Assembly (NCBI GenBank): GCA_033807775.1
Contig: CM066313.1
Location: 64,030,484 to 64,094,483, forward strand
DNA from: Saussurea involucrata
Taxonomy: Eukaryota; Streptophyta; Magnoliopsida; Asterales; Asteraceae
Length of the DNA stretch: 64,000 nucleotides
Reading direction: 5' to 3'
Shown here: piece after piece, positions 1 to 9,390 of the stretch
How positions within the stretch are numbered: the first letter of the stretch is position 1
Layout: each line of letters begins with the position of its first letter
Position numbers and translations under genes: made by a program
Notes under the pieces: model-generated
Told to the model about the DNA's origin: nothing
The model's input: the letters and a program-made list of their open reading frames with translations, nothing else
Database searches by the model: none

Positions 1-27
1 ATCGAACTTCAATTGAAATGGGGAGAT

Positions 28-275
28 TGTTAGGTCTCAGTTGCTGGTTGAATAGAACTTCATGGACCGTTTCTAACATTTTGTGTAACTATCCCTTATG
101 GGATATAAATGCTATGTTTTGTTTAGAATTAGGGTTAATGACTTGTTTACTCTAATAATTACTTTGTATGGCTACTGTGTATTCATACGATTTCTGCTAT
201 CAATCCAAGTGAGATTTATGACTAATTGACTGCTATTGTGTTGATTCTTTTAATTACACTTGATATCTGGGATCC
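28..275 (+). repeat. LTR-like repeat, 3' LTR of an element cut by the window edge
   Basis: A purine run (GGGGAGA, 20-26) is directly followed by TGTTAGG at 28, the usual polypurine-tract/LTR junction of plant Copia elements. The stretch continues AT-rich to a GATCCAC motif near 275. A related but clearly diverged sequence with the same kind of junction begins at 2438. The right boundary is approximate because I could not find a TG...CA end with a target duplication. Inference: this is the 3' LTR of an element lying mostly left of the window, or a shared LTR of a tandem pair. Confidence 0.45.
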
Positions 276-1840
276 ACGGAATCAGCTATCATCTGAGCTA
301 TTAAGCCGGTACCGAACACGTAGATATGGTTATGTGAATCAACCATATCTTCCATACAAACCATTAAGCCACAAACGAATAGGCCCTTAGCCAACAAGAA
401 TGAGATCCCAAGCATTGTCCTGATGCGCAATCCTGATGGCTTGCTAGCGTACGCACATTCTTCGGCGCCGAGTGTGTTAGCTTATCGTCAAGTGTGTTAG
501 CTTATAAGAACTGTGTGCGTAATCAAGCTCCTATGGTCCATCTAGCACCGGAAGGACCTCCCTAGGGAGCACGACCTGAGAGACGTAAGGGTCCCTTAGG
601 AAGAGCCGAGCGGGTCTGGAATGTTGGGATTTCCGAATGGGGAGTGCGAAGAGAAAATATGTGGAGGGGATCAATCGTGGGAGGTGTCGTGGACACTCGC
701 GCAACTACAAGCCGAATACCTCAAGTGCAGAACCGTGAAGCCGACACGACACTCCATGACATTCGTATTAGAGACGAGGCCTTTAATGCCGCTACCGAAA
801 GTTCTTACACAACGAATGCCACTTCGTTCGCATCGGAAGATGACAGCACGAAATCAACAGCACGAATCGGTCGTCGTCCTCCATAATTTGAAATAGGTTA
901 TGCATCAGCCATACCCTCTACATCATCCGAAACCCCAACCGTAGTTGGAGTGATAAGGAGAGCGGAGGGAGTACAAGTTGAAAATATTGAAAATGTGAGC
1001 AAGAGGGAACGGAGAAGTAAAATAAATAATGAGTGTGTGATAAGTTCACCACCTTTTGTTGGCCTTACCCAAACTAGTGTCAGTCGGGTAGCCACATCTA
1101 CTATCCATTCTCAATCGTTAGGACTGGATATTGAAGAAGCCATCGTGGACCCAGCGACGCAATTGTACACCCTCCCTAGCCACTCAAATATCTCTCAACA
1201 GATTTATGTTTCAACTTTTCACGGGGACTTAGCACAAAATCTATATGTCTCTTACTTGGAGAGGTCAGGTATTGAAACAAGAATACTCCAGCTCTAGTCT
1301 TCGACCTTTTTGAGTGCACCATTGAGTCTAGATCCACTCGCTGGTATACTTTCTTTTGCTAGGACACAAGTACATTCTTAGGTTATTGTTGGAAGTCTAA
1401 GTGACCCTATCGGAACACTCATTGTAACTCCATCGTTCGATGGTTTATGAGGATTGAGTGGAAGTCCTACCATTGCTAACATCACGCCAACTTCTAACGT
1501 AGGCCATACAGTTAACTCAACTATCATGACAACTGGTAATCTAAGTGATCCAGAAGGTCCAACCAAATCATCTGCTAAGATGGGAAAGAGTCAGGATTTT
1601 GGTTCCTTTTCTAGACGAAACAGAGAAAAAGATGTACGTCCACTGGATCCGACAGCAGTCAGTCTATATGGTGTCTAGTTCATGAAGAAGCTGAACAGAC
1701 AGATTAAGTACATTCAGATAAGAAGAACAAAAGTCCGACCAATCAGTCTCGTCAAAACTAAACACCGCATCTCTGAAATAAAAGAGATCTCCTCAATCGC
1801 TTACTTAAGGTATGGTACCTAATTTTCGCAGTTATGAGGG
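276..1840 (+). other. Degenerate internal region of an LTR element
   Basis: No recognisable domain is found here. Short open frames exist (for example about 950-1297) but match no family I know. A 15-bp direct repeat, AGTGTGTTAGCTTAT, occurs twice near 470 and 490. The region lies between two related LTR-like sequences and upstream of the retroelement ORF at 1841, so it is probably decayed retroelement interior. Confidence 0.3.
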
Positions 1841-2404
1841 ATGATGGGAATAAACTGGACCTTCTCTAAAGCCGATTTTGAAAACCTGGAACTACAAGAC
1901 TTTGAGTTTATCTTGAGGGTCTTGAAAACCAGGACCATCAGACCTTGGGAAATCACTTCCGCACTTGAAGCCATCAAGAGACACTTTAAGAGTGTTATAG
2001 TACTGTCATGCATAGAATATTTCCAAATGGGTATCAAAAGTAATCAATCAAAGGTCAACATCCTTAAACCGGATCAAAGCCTGCCTAACCTAGAGAACCT
2101 TCCTGCCGATTCAGTACTTGAAAATCCTGAGTTAAGAATGACCTACAAGAACGGCAAGGGCAACAAGTGTTTTCTGCGGTTTATCCAAATTGCTCGCTAT
2201 TGTGACGGTACACTAATGCTACTTCACAATCAGTTAGAAAGCAAGATCGCCTTGGATAATAAAGGATCAAAGAAGCTTGAACCGAAAGATAGAGCGTTGG
2301 TTGACAAAGCGTTGGAGACGATCAAGGAAAGACTGGAGTATCGGGATGCACTTCGAAGATTCGAGATCCTATTTGCTATCCGAAGACGTTACGTTTCAGG
2401 CTGA
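1841..2404 (+). CDS. Conserved retrotransposon-associated ORF of unknown function
   Basis: This is an open frame of 187 codons starting at ATG 1841. It lies just upstream of a polypurine tract (AAAGGGGGAGA, 2426-2436) and an LTR-like start at 2438. The protein has no protease, integrase or RT motif. Its pattern (SKADFENLELQDFE near the start, a central DGTL motif, and a basic C-terminus with RRFEILFAIRRR) resembles a protein I recall from plant LTR elements that lack pol, where it is the only ORF. The function is unknown. The frame is open throughout, but the start could be further upstream because the region before it is noisy. It has no other gene neighbour, which fits a non-autonomous element. 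Family assignment is from memory and uncertain. Confidence 0.5.
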   Translation: MMGINWTFSKADFENLELQDFEFILRVLKTRTIRPWEITSALEAIKRHFKSVIVLSCIEYFQMGIKSNQSKVNILKPDQSLPNLENLPADSVLENPELRMTYKNGKGNKCFLRFIQIARYCDGTLMLLHNQLESKIALDNKGSKKLEPKDRALVDKALETIKERLEYRDALRRFEILFAIRRRYVSG

Positions 2405-2437
2405 TATCTTTTTCAACTTTAATTCAAAGGGGGAGAT

Positions 2438-2665
2438 TGTTGGGGTCAATGTTTGTTGAATAAAAGTTATGGGCTTAAAATGTAAATACCTTAAAGGTAT
2501 AAATAGTTTTGTTAATCTAGGGATTAAACTAGAGATCATTAGCCAAATTACTTTCTAAACTTTCACGTGTAGAAACTCTCTGCATCAATCATATGACCGA
2601 ATTTCTTGATTCGTCATTGTATGTTATTGATTGATTGTTTGCTTGCACTTGTTATTGGGATTCAC
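2438..2665 (+). repeat. LTR-like repeat after polypurine tract
   Basis: It starts TGTTGGGG right after GGGGGAGAT. It is loosely alignable with the LTR-like repeat at 28-275: similar start, a TATAAAT motif in the first half, and an end near GGGATTCAC versus GGGATCCAC. Divergence is high, so the two are either very old partners or different subfamilies. The end point is approximate. Confidence 0.4.
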
Positions 2666-2735
2666 TAAACCTTCATATGATATAATGATATTTTAACCTT
2701 TTCTCACAAAAAAGTGTTATTCCAAGTAAAAGCCA

Positions 2736-2738
<3 letters not shown>

Positions 2739-2832
<94 letters not shown>
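2739..2832. repeat. (CT)n then (TA)n compound microsatellite
   Basis: About 20 CT units (2739-2778) run into about 27 TA units (2778-2832). The TA tract abuts the left end of a TIR element at 2833. Confidence 0.95.
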
Positions 2833-2834
<2 letters not shown>

Positions 2835-3201
2835 GTTAAATCAAATGAGAACCACAAATATGTTACAAACCTATGAGAACTGATATAAAAATATTTTTTA
2901 CATAATCTTTTTTCATCAAATGCTAGGATTTAAGATATTTTGCTTCACATATATTTGTTTCATAATATGATAGTTTCACATGGATTTGTTTCACCATGTG
3001 AATATTTTTTACGTGTATTTTTCATTTCACTAGGTGAATCAAAAATAAATTTTCACATGTAATCTTTTCATAAGGTTACACGAACATGTGTGAAACAATA
3101 TATTCAACCATAAGTTTTGATGAAAAAAATCATATAAAAAATTATTTTTATATTGATTTTCACTGCTTTATAACATACTTGTGGTTCTTATTTGATTATC
3201 G

Positions 3202-3204
<3 letters not shown>
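2833..3204. mobile_element. 372-bp MITE inserted in (TA)n
   Basis: The left end, GGGTTAAATCAAATGAGAACC, is matched in inverse at the right end (reverse complement GAACGATAATCAAATAAGAACC). This gives an imperfect inverted repeat of about 30 bp. TA tracts flank both ends. The interior is AT-rich with several TTCACATGTG-like motifs and no coding sequence. A 231-bp relative with the same terminal sequence lies at 55707-55937, also in (TA)n. The superfamily is not certain; the target could be TA or a longer TA-only duplication that cannot be seen in this context. Confidence 0.75.

Positions 3205-3260
<56 letters not shown>
3205..3260. repeat. (TA)n microsatellite
   Basis: About 28 TA units lie between two different TIR elements. 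Confidence 0.95.
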
Positions 3261-3261
<1 letters not shown>

Positions 3262-4110
3262 CCTTAGGTTCAAATGATAAGTGCTAAATATATAAGAAGT
3301 AAAGAAGTGATTTTGGCCATTTATTCGGTCAAGATCGGCTTTAATTGCTCAAAAGTTGCGGCTTTGACTGGTCAAAAGTTGTGGCTTTGAATGGTCAAAA
3401 GTTGCGGCTGTTCAAAAAATAGAAGGGCAGTTTCGTAACTTTTACAAAAACACGGGATGAGTTCATATATGAACCTGTGTGTTTCACATATGAACTATCT
3501 GTTCATATATGAACTCATGTAATTCACATATGAACTATTTTTAACTAATTCATATATGAACCTTTGTGATTCATATATGAAACTTTGTGTTTCATATATG
3601 AAACTAATTAACTGTAGGTTCATATATGAATCAGTGAACCAATTAACTGATTCATATATGAACATTTGTGATTCATATATGAACATTTGTGTTTCATATA
3701 TGAAACTAATTAACTGTAGGTTCATATATGAATCAATTGAACCAATTAACTGATTCATATATGAACCTTTGTGATTCATATATGAAATTTTTTTAACTAA
3801 TTCTTATATGAACTAATTAACTGATTCATATATGAATCACAAAGGTTCATATATGAATTAGTTAAAAAAGAGTTCATATGTGAATTACAAATGTTCATAT
3901 ATGAACGTATAGTTCATATGTGAATCACACAGATTCATATATGAACTCGTCTAGCGTATTTTTACGAAACTACCACTCTATCTTGTGCAGACCACGCGAT
4001 AAATTATATGCTGCTTCTCGGTCAAAGCCGTCGATCTTGACCGAATGAATGGCTAAAATCATTTCTTTACTTCTCATATATTTAGCACTTCTCATTTGAA
4101 CCTCTCCCTA
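3261..4110. mobile_element. Foldback MITE packed with TTCATATATGAA palindromes
   Basis: The first about 90 bp (AGGTTCAAATGATAAGTGC..., through CGGTCAAGATCGGCTTT) recur inverted at 4020-4104, forming a long imperfect terminal inverted repeat. Inside the left arm are three tandem about 27-bp units containing GGTCAAAAGTTGCGGCT (3340-3412). The centre, about 3457-3945, carries roughly twenty copies of the self-complementary motif TTCATATATGAA or one-base variants, spaced mostly 18-30 bp apart. There is no coding capacity. The left flank is (TA)n; the right flank is AT-rich but not a clean TA tract. Confidence 0.75.
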
Positions 4111-4270
4111 AACACAAATATATGAAACAATTTCATCAATAAATGAATGATATGAAACATTTTTATCAAAATAAACAATTTCATCAAGAAAGCCTATGAA
4201 ATCCAAAGTTTACACACATTTAGAGGTTTATAATTTATTATCCCTCTCTCTCTCTATATATATATATATA
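4111..4270. other. AT-rich spacer ending in short CT/TA repeat
   Basis: Non-coding, with several ATGAAAC and TTTCATCAA motifs. It ends in a short (CT)n(TA)n at about 4244-4270 that abuts the next TIR element. Confidence 0.5.
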
Positions 4271-4562
4271 GTGCTCTACTTTTGTTAACCAATCATATAG
4301 TGTTAACCTTGTTAACCTTTTTAGACCAATAGGAATCAAGATAATTGTTTGGTTTTAGTAGTAGGAGGCCGCCATTTACAGGGGTAGTTTAGGAAGTTTG
4401 ATATTTTAATTATTTTAAGTAAATGTACTTTCCTAATTTCACGCCTCTCAATTTTGGTAGTTGTTATTATATAAATTTTTTTAATATTAATGCTAACTTC
4501 ATGTTAATCTCTCTTGATCTTATCATATCAGTCTTTTTTCACGATTTTTTTTGTAATCGATT

Positions 4563-4815
4563 ATGCATTTCACTCAAGACGAACGTGTTGCCTCAATGTT
4601 TCCGTCTTCCGTTGTTGATCAGAATCATTATTACGAAGATATCGAAAAACAAACTTTGGTGAAGGATAGTATTCAACCTTTTAATGATGCTCTTACGCAG
4701 ATTGGTACCCATGTGCAGTCCCGTGGGGTTGAAGATGTTTCTTTTCAGTTTGTGGATGATTGTAACCCGACATCGTGCAGTAACGTCGTAGAGATGATGA
4801 ACGATGAAGTTTCTG
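4563..4815 (+). pseudogene. Relic first exon of mudrA-like transposase
   Basis: The reading frame from ATG 4563 encodes a short acidic protein. It aligns with the transposase first exon on the minus strand at 30806-31043: shared elements include IEKQTLVKD versus IEEQTLVKD, THVQSR versus THVQTR, and VDDCNPT in both. No transposase body follows, because the element ends 750 bp later. This copy has a glutamine codon (CAG) where the large element has TAG, which identifies the latter as a nonsense mutation. The exon should end near the GTA at about 4815, as in the large copy. Confidence 0.75.
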
Positions 4816-4929
4816 TACGTTCGTTTTTTGATATTGTAATTCGAATTATTGGTTTTGTTAGGTGTTTTTTGAGTTAGGGTTTCGTGCTTTAGTGTCCGTT
4901 TTGGTTAGTTATGATTTGCGGTATATTGC

Positions 4930-5235
4930 ATGTGCATATATGCATCTGAAAAAGTGCATATATGCACATGAAAAAGTGCATATATGCACATGTTTTGTTA
5001 CCAACCGTGCATATATGCACATTTATTCATGTACACATATTCAGATAAAGTGCATGTTTTGTTACCAAAGTGCATATATGCACATCTATTCATGTACACA
5101 TGTTTTTGTTAAAAAGTACATGTTTTGTTACCAAACTGCATATATGCACATCTGTTCATGTACACACGTTTTGTGAAAAAGTGCATGTTTTGTTACCAAA
5201 CTGCATATATGCACATCTATTCATGTACACATATT
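4930..5235 (+). repeat. Tandem repeat block with GTGCATATATGCAC palindromes
   Basis: Seven copies of TGCATATATGCA occur between 4931 and 5213. From about 5000 they are part of a tandem unit of about 65 bp that also contains CATGTACACAT and TGTTTTGTTACCAAA (four units, the last partial). Confidence 0.85.
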
Positions 5236-5570
5236 TAAACCATTGGCATATATACGATTCAAGCAATTTATTTTTAAAGATTTTTTGTTGATAGTGGTTA
5301 CAGTGATACTAGGAATAGGGATTAGAAAGTGACTTGATATTGTTTTGGAAGTTCCGTGAGATAAGGGATTGTTCTTATCTATTAATTACAAGAGATTTGG
5401 CAATTGACATATTTACCCTTGTGCGTATATGCATTTATATTAATCAAACGTATTTATTATTTAATTAGTTACTAAAAATCAGTTTCAATCTTAGCCATTG
5501 ATTTTCAGATTTAATGGTCATGATTGGTTAACATGGTTAACACTAATTTGAAGGTTAACAAAAGAAGAGG

Positions 5571-5573
<3 letters not shown>

Positions 5574-5652
<79 letters not shown>
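5574..5652. repeat. (TA)n microsatellite
   Basis: About 38 TA units lie between the Mutator-like derivative and a truncated mini-element. Confidence 0.95.
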
Positions 5653-5658
<6 letters not shown>

Positions 5659-5740
5659 TCAGGCAATTGTAATATGTGCATATATGCAATGCCTGATGTG
5701 CATATATGCACATCATGAAAAAAGTTAACAAAAGAAGGAG

Positions 5741-5744
<4 letters not shown>
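5653..5744. mobile_element. Truncated copy of the 123-bp mini-element
   Basis: The sequence from GCACATCAGGCAATTG to AACAAAAGAAGGAGACCC matches the mini-element at 40584-40706 almost base for base. The left terminal repeat is missing, apparently replaced by expansion of the adjoining TA tract. It holds three CATATATG-core palindromes. Confidence 0.8.

Positions 5745-5812
<68 letters not shown>
5745..5812. repeat. (TA)n microsatellite
   Basis: About 34 TA units follow the mini-element copy. The GGGTGGACTCAAAG that follows looks like yet another element end, but I could not find its partner. Confidence 0.9.
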
Positions 5813-5815
<3 letters not shown>

Positions 5816-6741
5816 GTGGACTCAAAGATAATACACTAATAGAATTGAGAATAAAAGACGTTATCAAACAATCCATCTATTTTAATCCAATAATTCAAAA
5901 TAATATGGACAAGTATGTTTAACAAAACTAAATACACGATTATATAAAGGGAAATTGACACAACTAGTTATTTTAGATTAATATTTCTCTTTCATTTTGA
6001 CTCGTGTGGACCTAGCTAAAAAAACACCAAAATACAAATCTGATCAAATTTACTTAAGAAAATCTTTCAAACATCGGCCTAAAATTGTGAATATAATGAC
6101 ATTTTGATAAAAATAAGAAAAAATAAGTAAAAAACTAATTTAAAAACATAAAATAGCTATTTAAGTTAATTTTCTTTATATAACGAGTCATCAATTTATT
6201 TGTCGTTAATAACTATTGACAAAGGTTTTGTTGTAAGGATTCTCTCTGTCTTAAACCTGGGTATGTAATATGTATGTGTAAACCAACCATACACCGACAT
6301 AGTTTTCTTAATATTAATTATATGATAAGTCTTTGATTAGATCTCAAAGTAATATAAAACAATCCTTGCACATGTGGTTGATCAGTGTAATTGCAGTATT
6401 GCACCATGCTAAAGGAACACTTACCAAGAAGATGGAAGATCTTCAATTAGATTATATATGTAAGAAAATAAGAAATTAAACGTAAATCAGTCATTTCTAT
6501 GGTATGAACTATTGAAATTTGTTATGAAAGTATTTAATCTATATTATCTTATAAATCATTTAGGATAAAAGTCTTAAAGTCTTAAAAACAACCTACAATG
6601 CATAAAGTACTGTTTTTCTATGCACAAAATCTTAAAAACAACTAACAATGCATAAGTTACTGTGTTCTTACGCACAAAGTCTTAAAATTCAAATTGATCA
6701 GGTTCTTATTTTCAACCTTTACGTCTTCTGCTCTCTCCCAA
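5813..6741. other. AT-rich region without recognised genes
   Basis: No long open frame, RNA gene or element boundary is convincing here. It contains short direct repeats such as TCTTAAAAACAAC...AATGCATAA (about 6573-6660, twice). Confidence 0.4.
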
Positions 6742-6877
6742 TGTGACTGATTCTTAATCGACGATTCACAATCCAAAACTTGTTCTCTTGCTTTGGTTTA
6801 TCAGATTAGGGTTAGACTATGAGCAACGAAGTTTAAATTTATTAAATTGTTCAATCGTCGATTAAGAATCAGTCACA
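6742..6877. repeat. Perfect 25-bp inverted repeat with 86-bp loop
   Basis: TGTGACTGATTCTTAATCGA... at 6742-6766 is exactly reverse-complemented at 6853-6877. Just outside it, ACGTCTTCTGCTC occurs as a direct repeat at 6721 and 6941, and TTTATTAAATTGTTC occurs at about 6838 and 7147. These point to local duplication and inversion. Confidence 0.85.
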
Positions 6878-7286
6878 ATCGATTTTTTAGTTTATCATAT
6901 TCACAATCGGATAGGGTTAATTAGGGTTAACCTCTACGTCTTCTGCTCATCTTTCTCCAAGTTCTCAATTTCTCCCTGGCTTCTCCGTCACAACACCAGG
7001 TTCGATTTCTGTCTTGATTCCTCTTTGTTTATGTTTGCTCGATATTTGTTTGCTCGATATTGTATGTATTTGATAGACAGAGAAGACGTTTTTTGAAGCA
7101 ACCCAAGGTGTTTTTATGGGTGAGGAACAATCGATTTTTTAGTTCAATTTATTAAATTGTTCGAGCTTTTTCTTTATGGTGTTGTTGATTGTGTTTTAGG
7201 TCGAAGAGAAGTTGGAAAGGAAGACCCTACTATACTGTTGATTCTGGAATAGTGTTGGTCTTGGAAAGGAAGACCCTACTATACAG

Positions 7287-9390
7287 GCACATTTGTGCAA
7301 AAGTTTGTTAACTTAGATTTCAGATCATACTTGAGATTTTTGAACTGGATGCATGTTGCACTTCACATGCCACAGCCTGAGCTTATTGATCATGCTGGAT
7401 TAGGCTCTGTTATTTACTTGAGAATCTACTTATTAGGGTTTGTAATCATCTTCTTATTCCTTAGTCTTTTCACAATTTCAGCAGATGCAAAGTGGCTTAG
7501 ATTCTTCAATTTCATCTTTGTTTTAGACACTTTCTATATGAAAACTTGCAGAAGTTTGTTATATCAAATAGCAAGATTTTCACAGGCTGTTTAGTTTTCT
7601 TGATATGTTCTTGATTCTTTTTTTTTCTCTTCTTGTCAAACAGACTCAAAATCTTTATCCCCATAGCATGCCTTGCTTTCACAGTCATGGTGTCGGTCAA
7701 TTGGACTAATCGGACTTTGGAGCAGTCTAAATTAACATACACTGAAATAGACAAGCTTTCAATATCCAACATTCCAACTGGATCAAACAGGTACTCTAAC
7801 TTTGCATTTCATCTTTAGTTTCTTCAAAAAAATTGTTGCATTTCATCTTTAGTTTCTCTTTATTTCTTTCATTTGCACTTAATGGTTCTTTTCTATTAGG
7901 TAGGTAATAATGATAGGTTATATCTCATTGAACCCTGTGTGTGATGATCAGTTAAAAAGTTGCTGCTTACTGATCATTAGAATCATTCCCACCTTAAGTG
8001 TACAACCATGTATTTTTCTTGTATCTAAACCTCGACATTAAATATCGAGTGCAGGTTCTTTACCCATATAGTCATGGCTTACGCCTTTACATTTTGAAAA
8101 GAGAGTATGAGATAATTGCATCAATGAGGCTGCATTTTATTGCATCACGACAAAGGTGGCCTGATCAATTTACTATAAGATCACTTTTTTATTTATTTAT
8201 TAAATGTAGTGTTAACAATTGAATATTGCTATCTTCTAAAACTCTTTGTTTTGCTTTCGAAGTTTTGATGATACAAAACTTCACTTCTTTTATGCTTCAA
8301 TTAGTACTTGAGGAAAACGTTTGCACATTAATGGCTACAAATAAGAAAAAAGAAATTTAGTTTCTAAAATGAAAAAGAGTTCATATAAATTTTTGAATTT
8401 GAAACATGATAGTTTTTGTAGGTATGAATTATCAAAACTATGAATGTATGAACTCAAGTTCCTAACTCTTTTTTTCTGTATGTTGAGTGTTTATGAATTA
8501 TGATTTAAATATTATAAATTGTTGTTGACACAAACTTTGCACATTTGAGTTTGCTGACATCCCGATTTCTTAGGTGCTCGTCAGAAATGTGCCGCCAGAC
8601 CCCGATGAGTCGGTCGATGAACTTGTGGAGCATTTTTTTCTTGTCAACCATCCAGATCATTACTTATCTCATCAGGTTTCATCACCAATATATCTATCGA
8701 TATTTTTTATAATTTAATATATCGTTGATAATTCTGGGATCCATGTTTGGCTGACTGAACAATGTGCTAAGGTATCGGGAACAAGTTAACACATAAAAGA
8801 TGTGTGTTATTCCCATTTCTTATATATAAGTTCATTGCAGGTTGTTTATAACGCAAACTCACTCTCTAATTTGGTAAATGAGAAGAAAAAGAAGCAGAAT
8901 TGGCTTGACTACTATCAACTAAAGTATAATAGAAATAACCAGTCAAAAAGACCATCAATGAAGGTATTGTTTTATTTCATTTTAAGTCCGTATTTTCCGC
9001 TTTTCGAAGGCAGCCTACATCTTGCAAGATTTCAAAACAAAACCAAATCAAACGGACCCCAGTATATTAGCGGCATCTTGCAGGTTTTCATATTTCGCAA
9101 TAACCATTTCTTAGGATTTTTATTCTTTTCTTAATGGAACAGATCGGTTATCTTGGCTTGTATGGGAAGAGGGTGGATGTTGTCGATTATTATAAAGACG
9201 AGATTGAGAAACTAATGAAAGAAGTAAGTACCGAAAGCACATGTCCGTTGTGTTGTGTGTACTTTTTTGTTGTTATATCTAATTGTTTCGATTTATTAAA
9301 TGCCAGATATGTAAAGAGAGGGAAAAGATTACTAAGAGCTCCAAGTACGTTATGCCGGCCGCATTTGTTTCGTTTAAAACGCGATGGGGG
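7287..9390 (+). pseudogene. OSCA1/CSC1-like mechanosensitive channel gene fragment, seven exons
   Basis: Seven consecutive exons of an OSCA/CSC1 (hyperosmolality-gated calcium-permeable channel, plasma membrane) gene can be read: 7287-7437 (KFVNLDFRSYLRFLNWM, PELIDHAGL), 7644-7790 (VNWTNRTLE, IDKLSISNIP), 8055-8174 (HIVMAYAFTF, KREYEIIASMRLHF), 8574-8675 (VRNVPPDPDESVDELVEHF), 8841-8963 (QNWLDYYQLKYNRN), 9143-9223 (IGYLGLYGKRVDVVDYY) and 9307-9390 (MPAAFVSFKTRWG). Introns are still present, so it is not a processed copy. It is broken: the first exon and everything after RWG, including the channel core, are missing. Exon 3 has a frame-breaking deletion between FTF and KREYE. The exon-3 donor reads ATAAGA instead of GTAAGA, and exon 1 is preceded by a duplicated AAGGAAGACCCTACTATAC. 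It corresponds to the N-terminal third to half of the usual about 770-residue protein. Confidence 0.85.

Larger units (their letters stand above)
4271..5573 (+). mobile_element. 1.3 kb non-autonomous Mutator-like element, relative of the 9.5 kb element
   Basis: The left end (CTCTACTTTTGTTAACC, followed by AGTGTTAACCTTGTTAACC) is inverted at the right end (reverse complement GGTCCTCTTCTTTTGTTAACC, then TTAGTGTTAACC). Both ends sit in TA-rich sequence. Inside it keeps a first-exon remnant homologous to the transposase gene of the 21879-31411 element, followed by a block of GTGCATATATGCAC palindromes. It is therefore a deletion derivative in which the transposase body has been lost and the first exon plus repeat block kept. 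Confidence 0.8.

Noticed and set aside
3457..3945. Regularly spaced palindromes resembling a CRISPR array
   Set aside because: Repeats are 12-14 bp, spacers are short and partly repeated, and the host is a plant; the array lies inside a MITE with inverted ends.
5813..5840. GGGTGGACTCAAAG as the start of another TIR element
   Set aside because: It sits at a (TA)n border like the others, but no inverted partner was found in the window.
5574..5876. Open frames made of Ile-Tyr repeats on both strands
   Set aside because: They are translations of (TA)n microsatellites, as are similar frames near 3200, 21750 and 40600.
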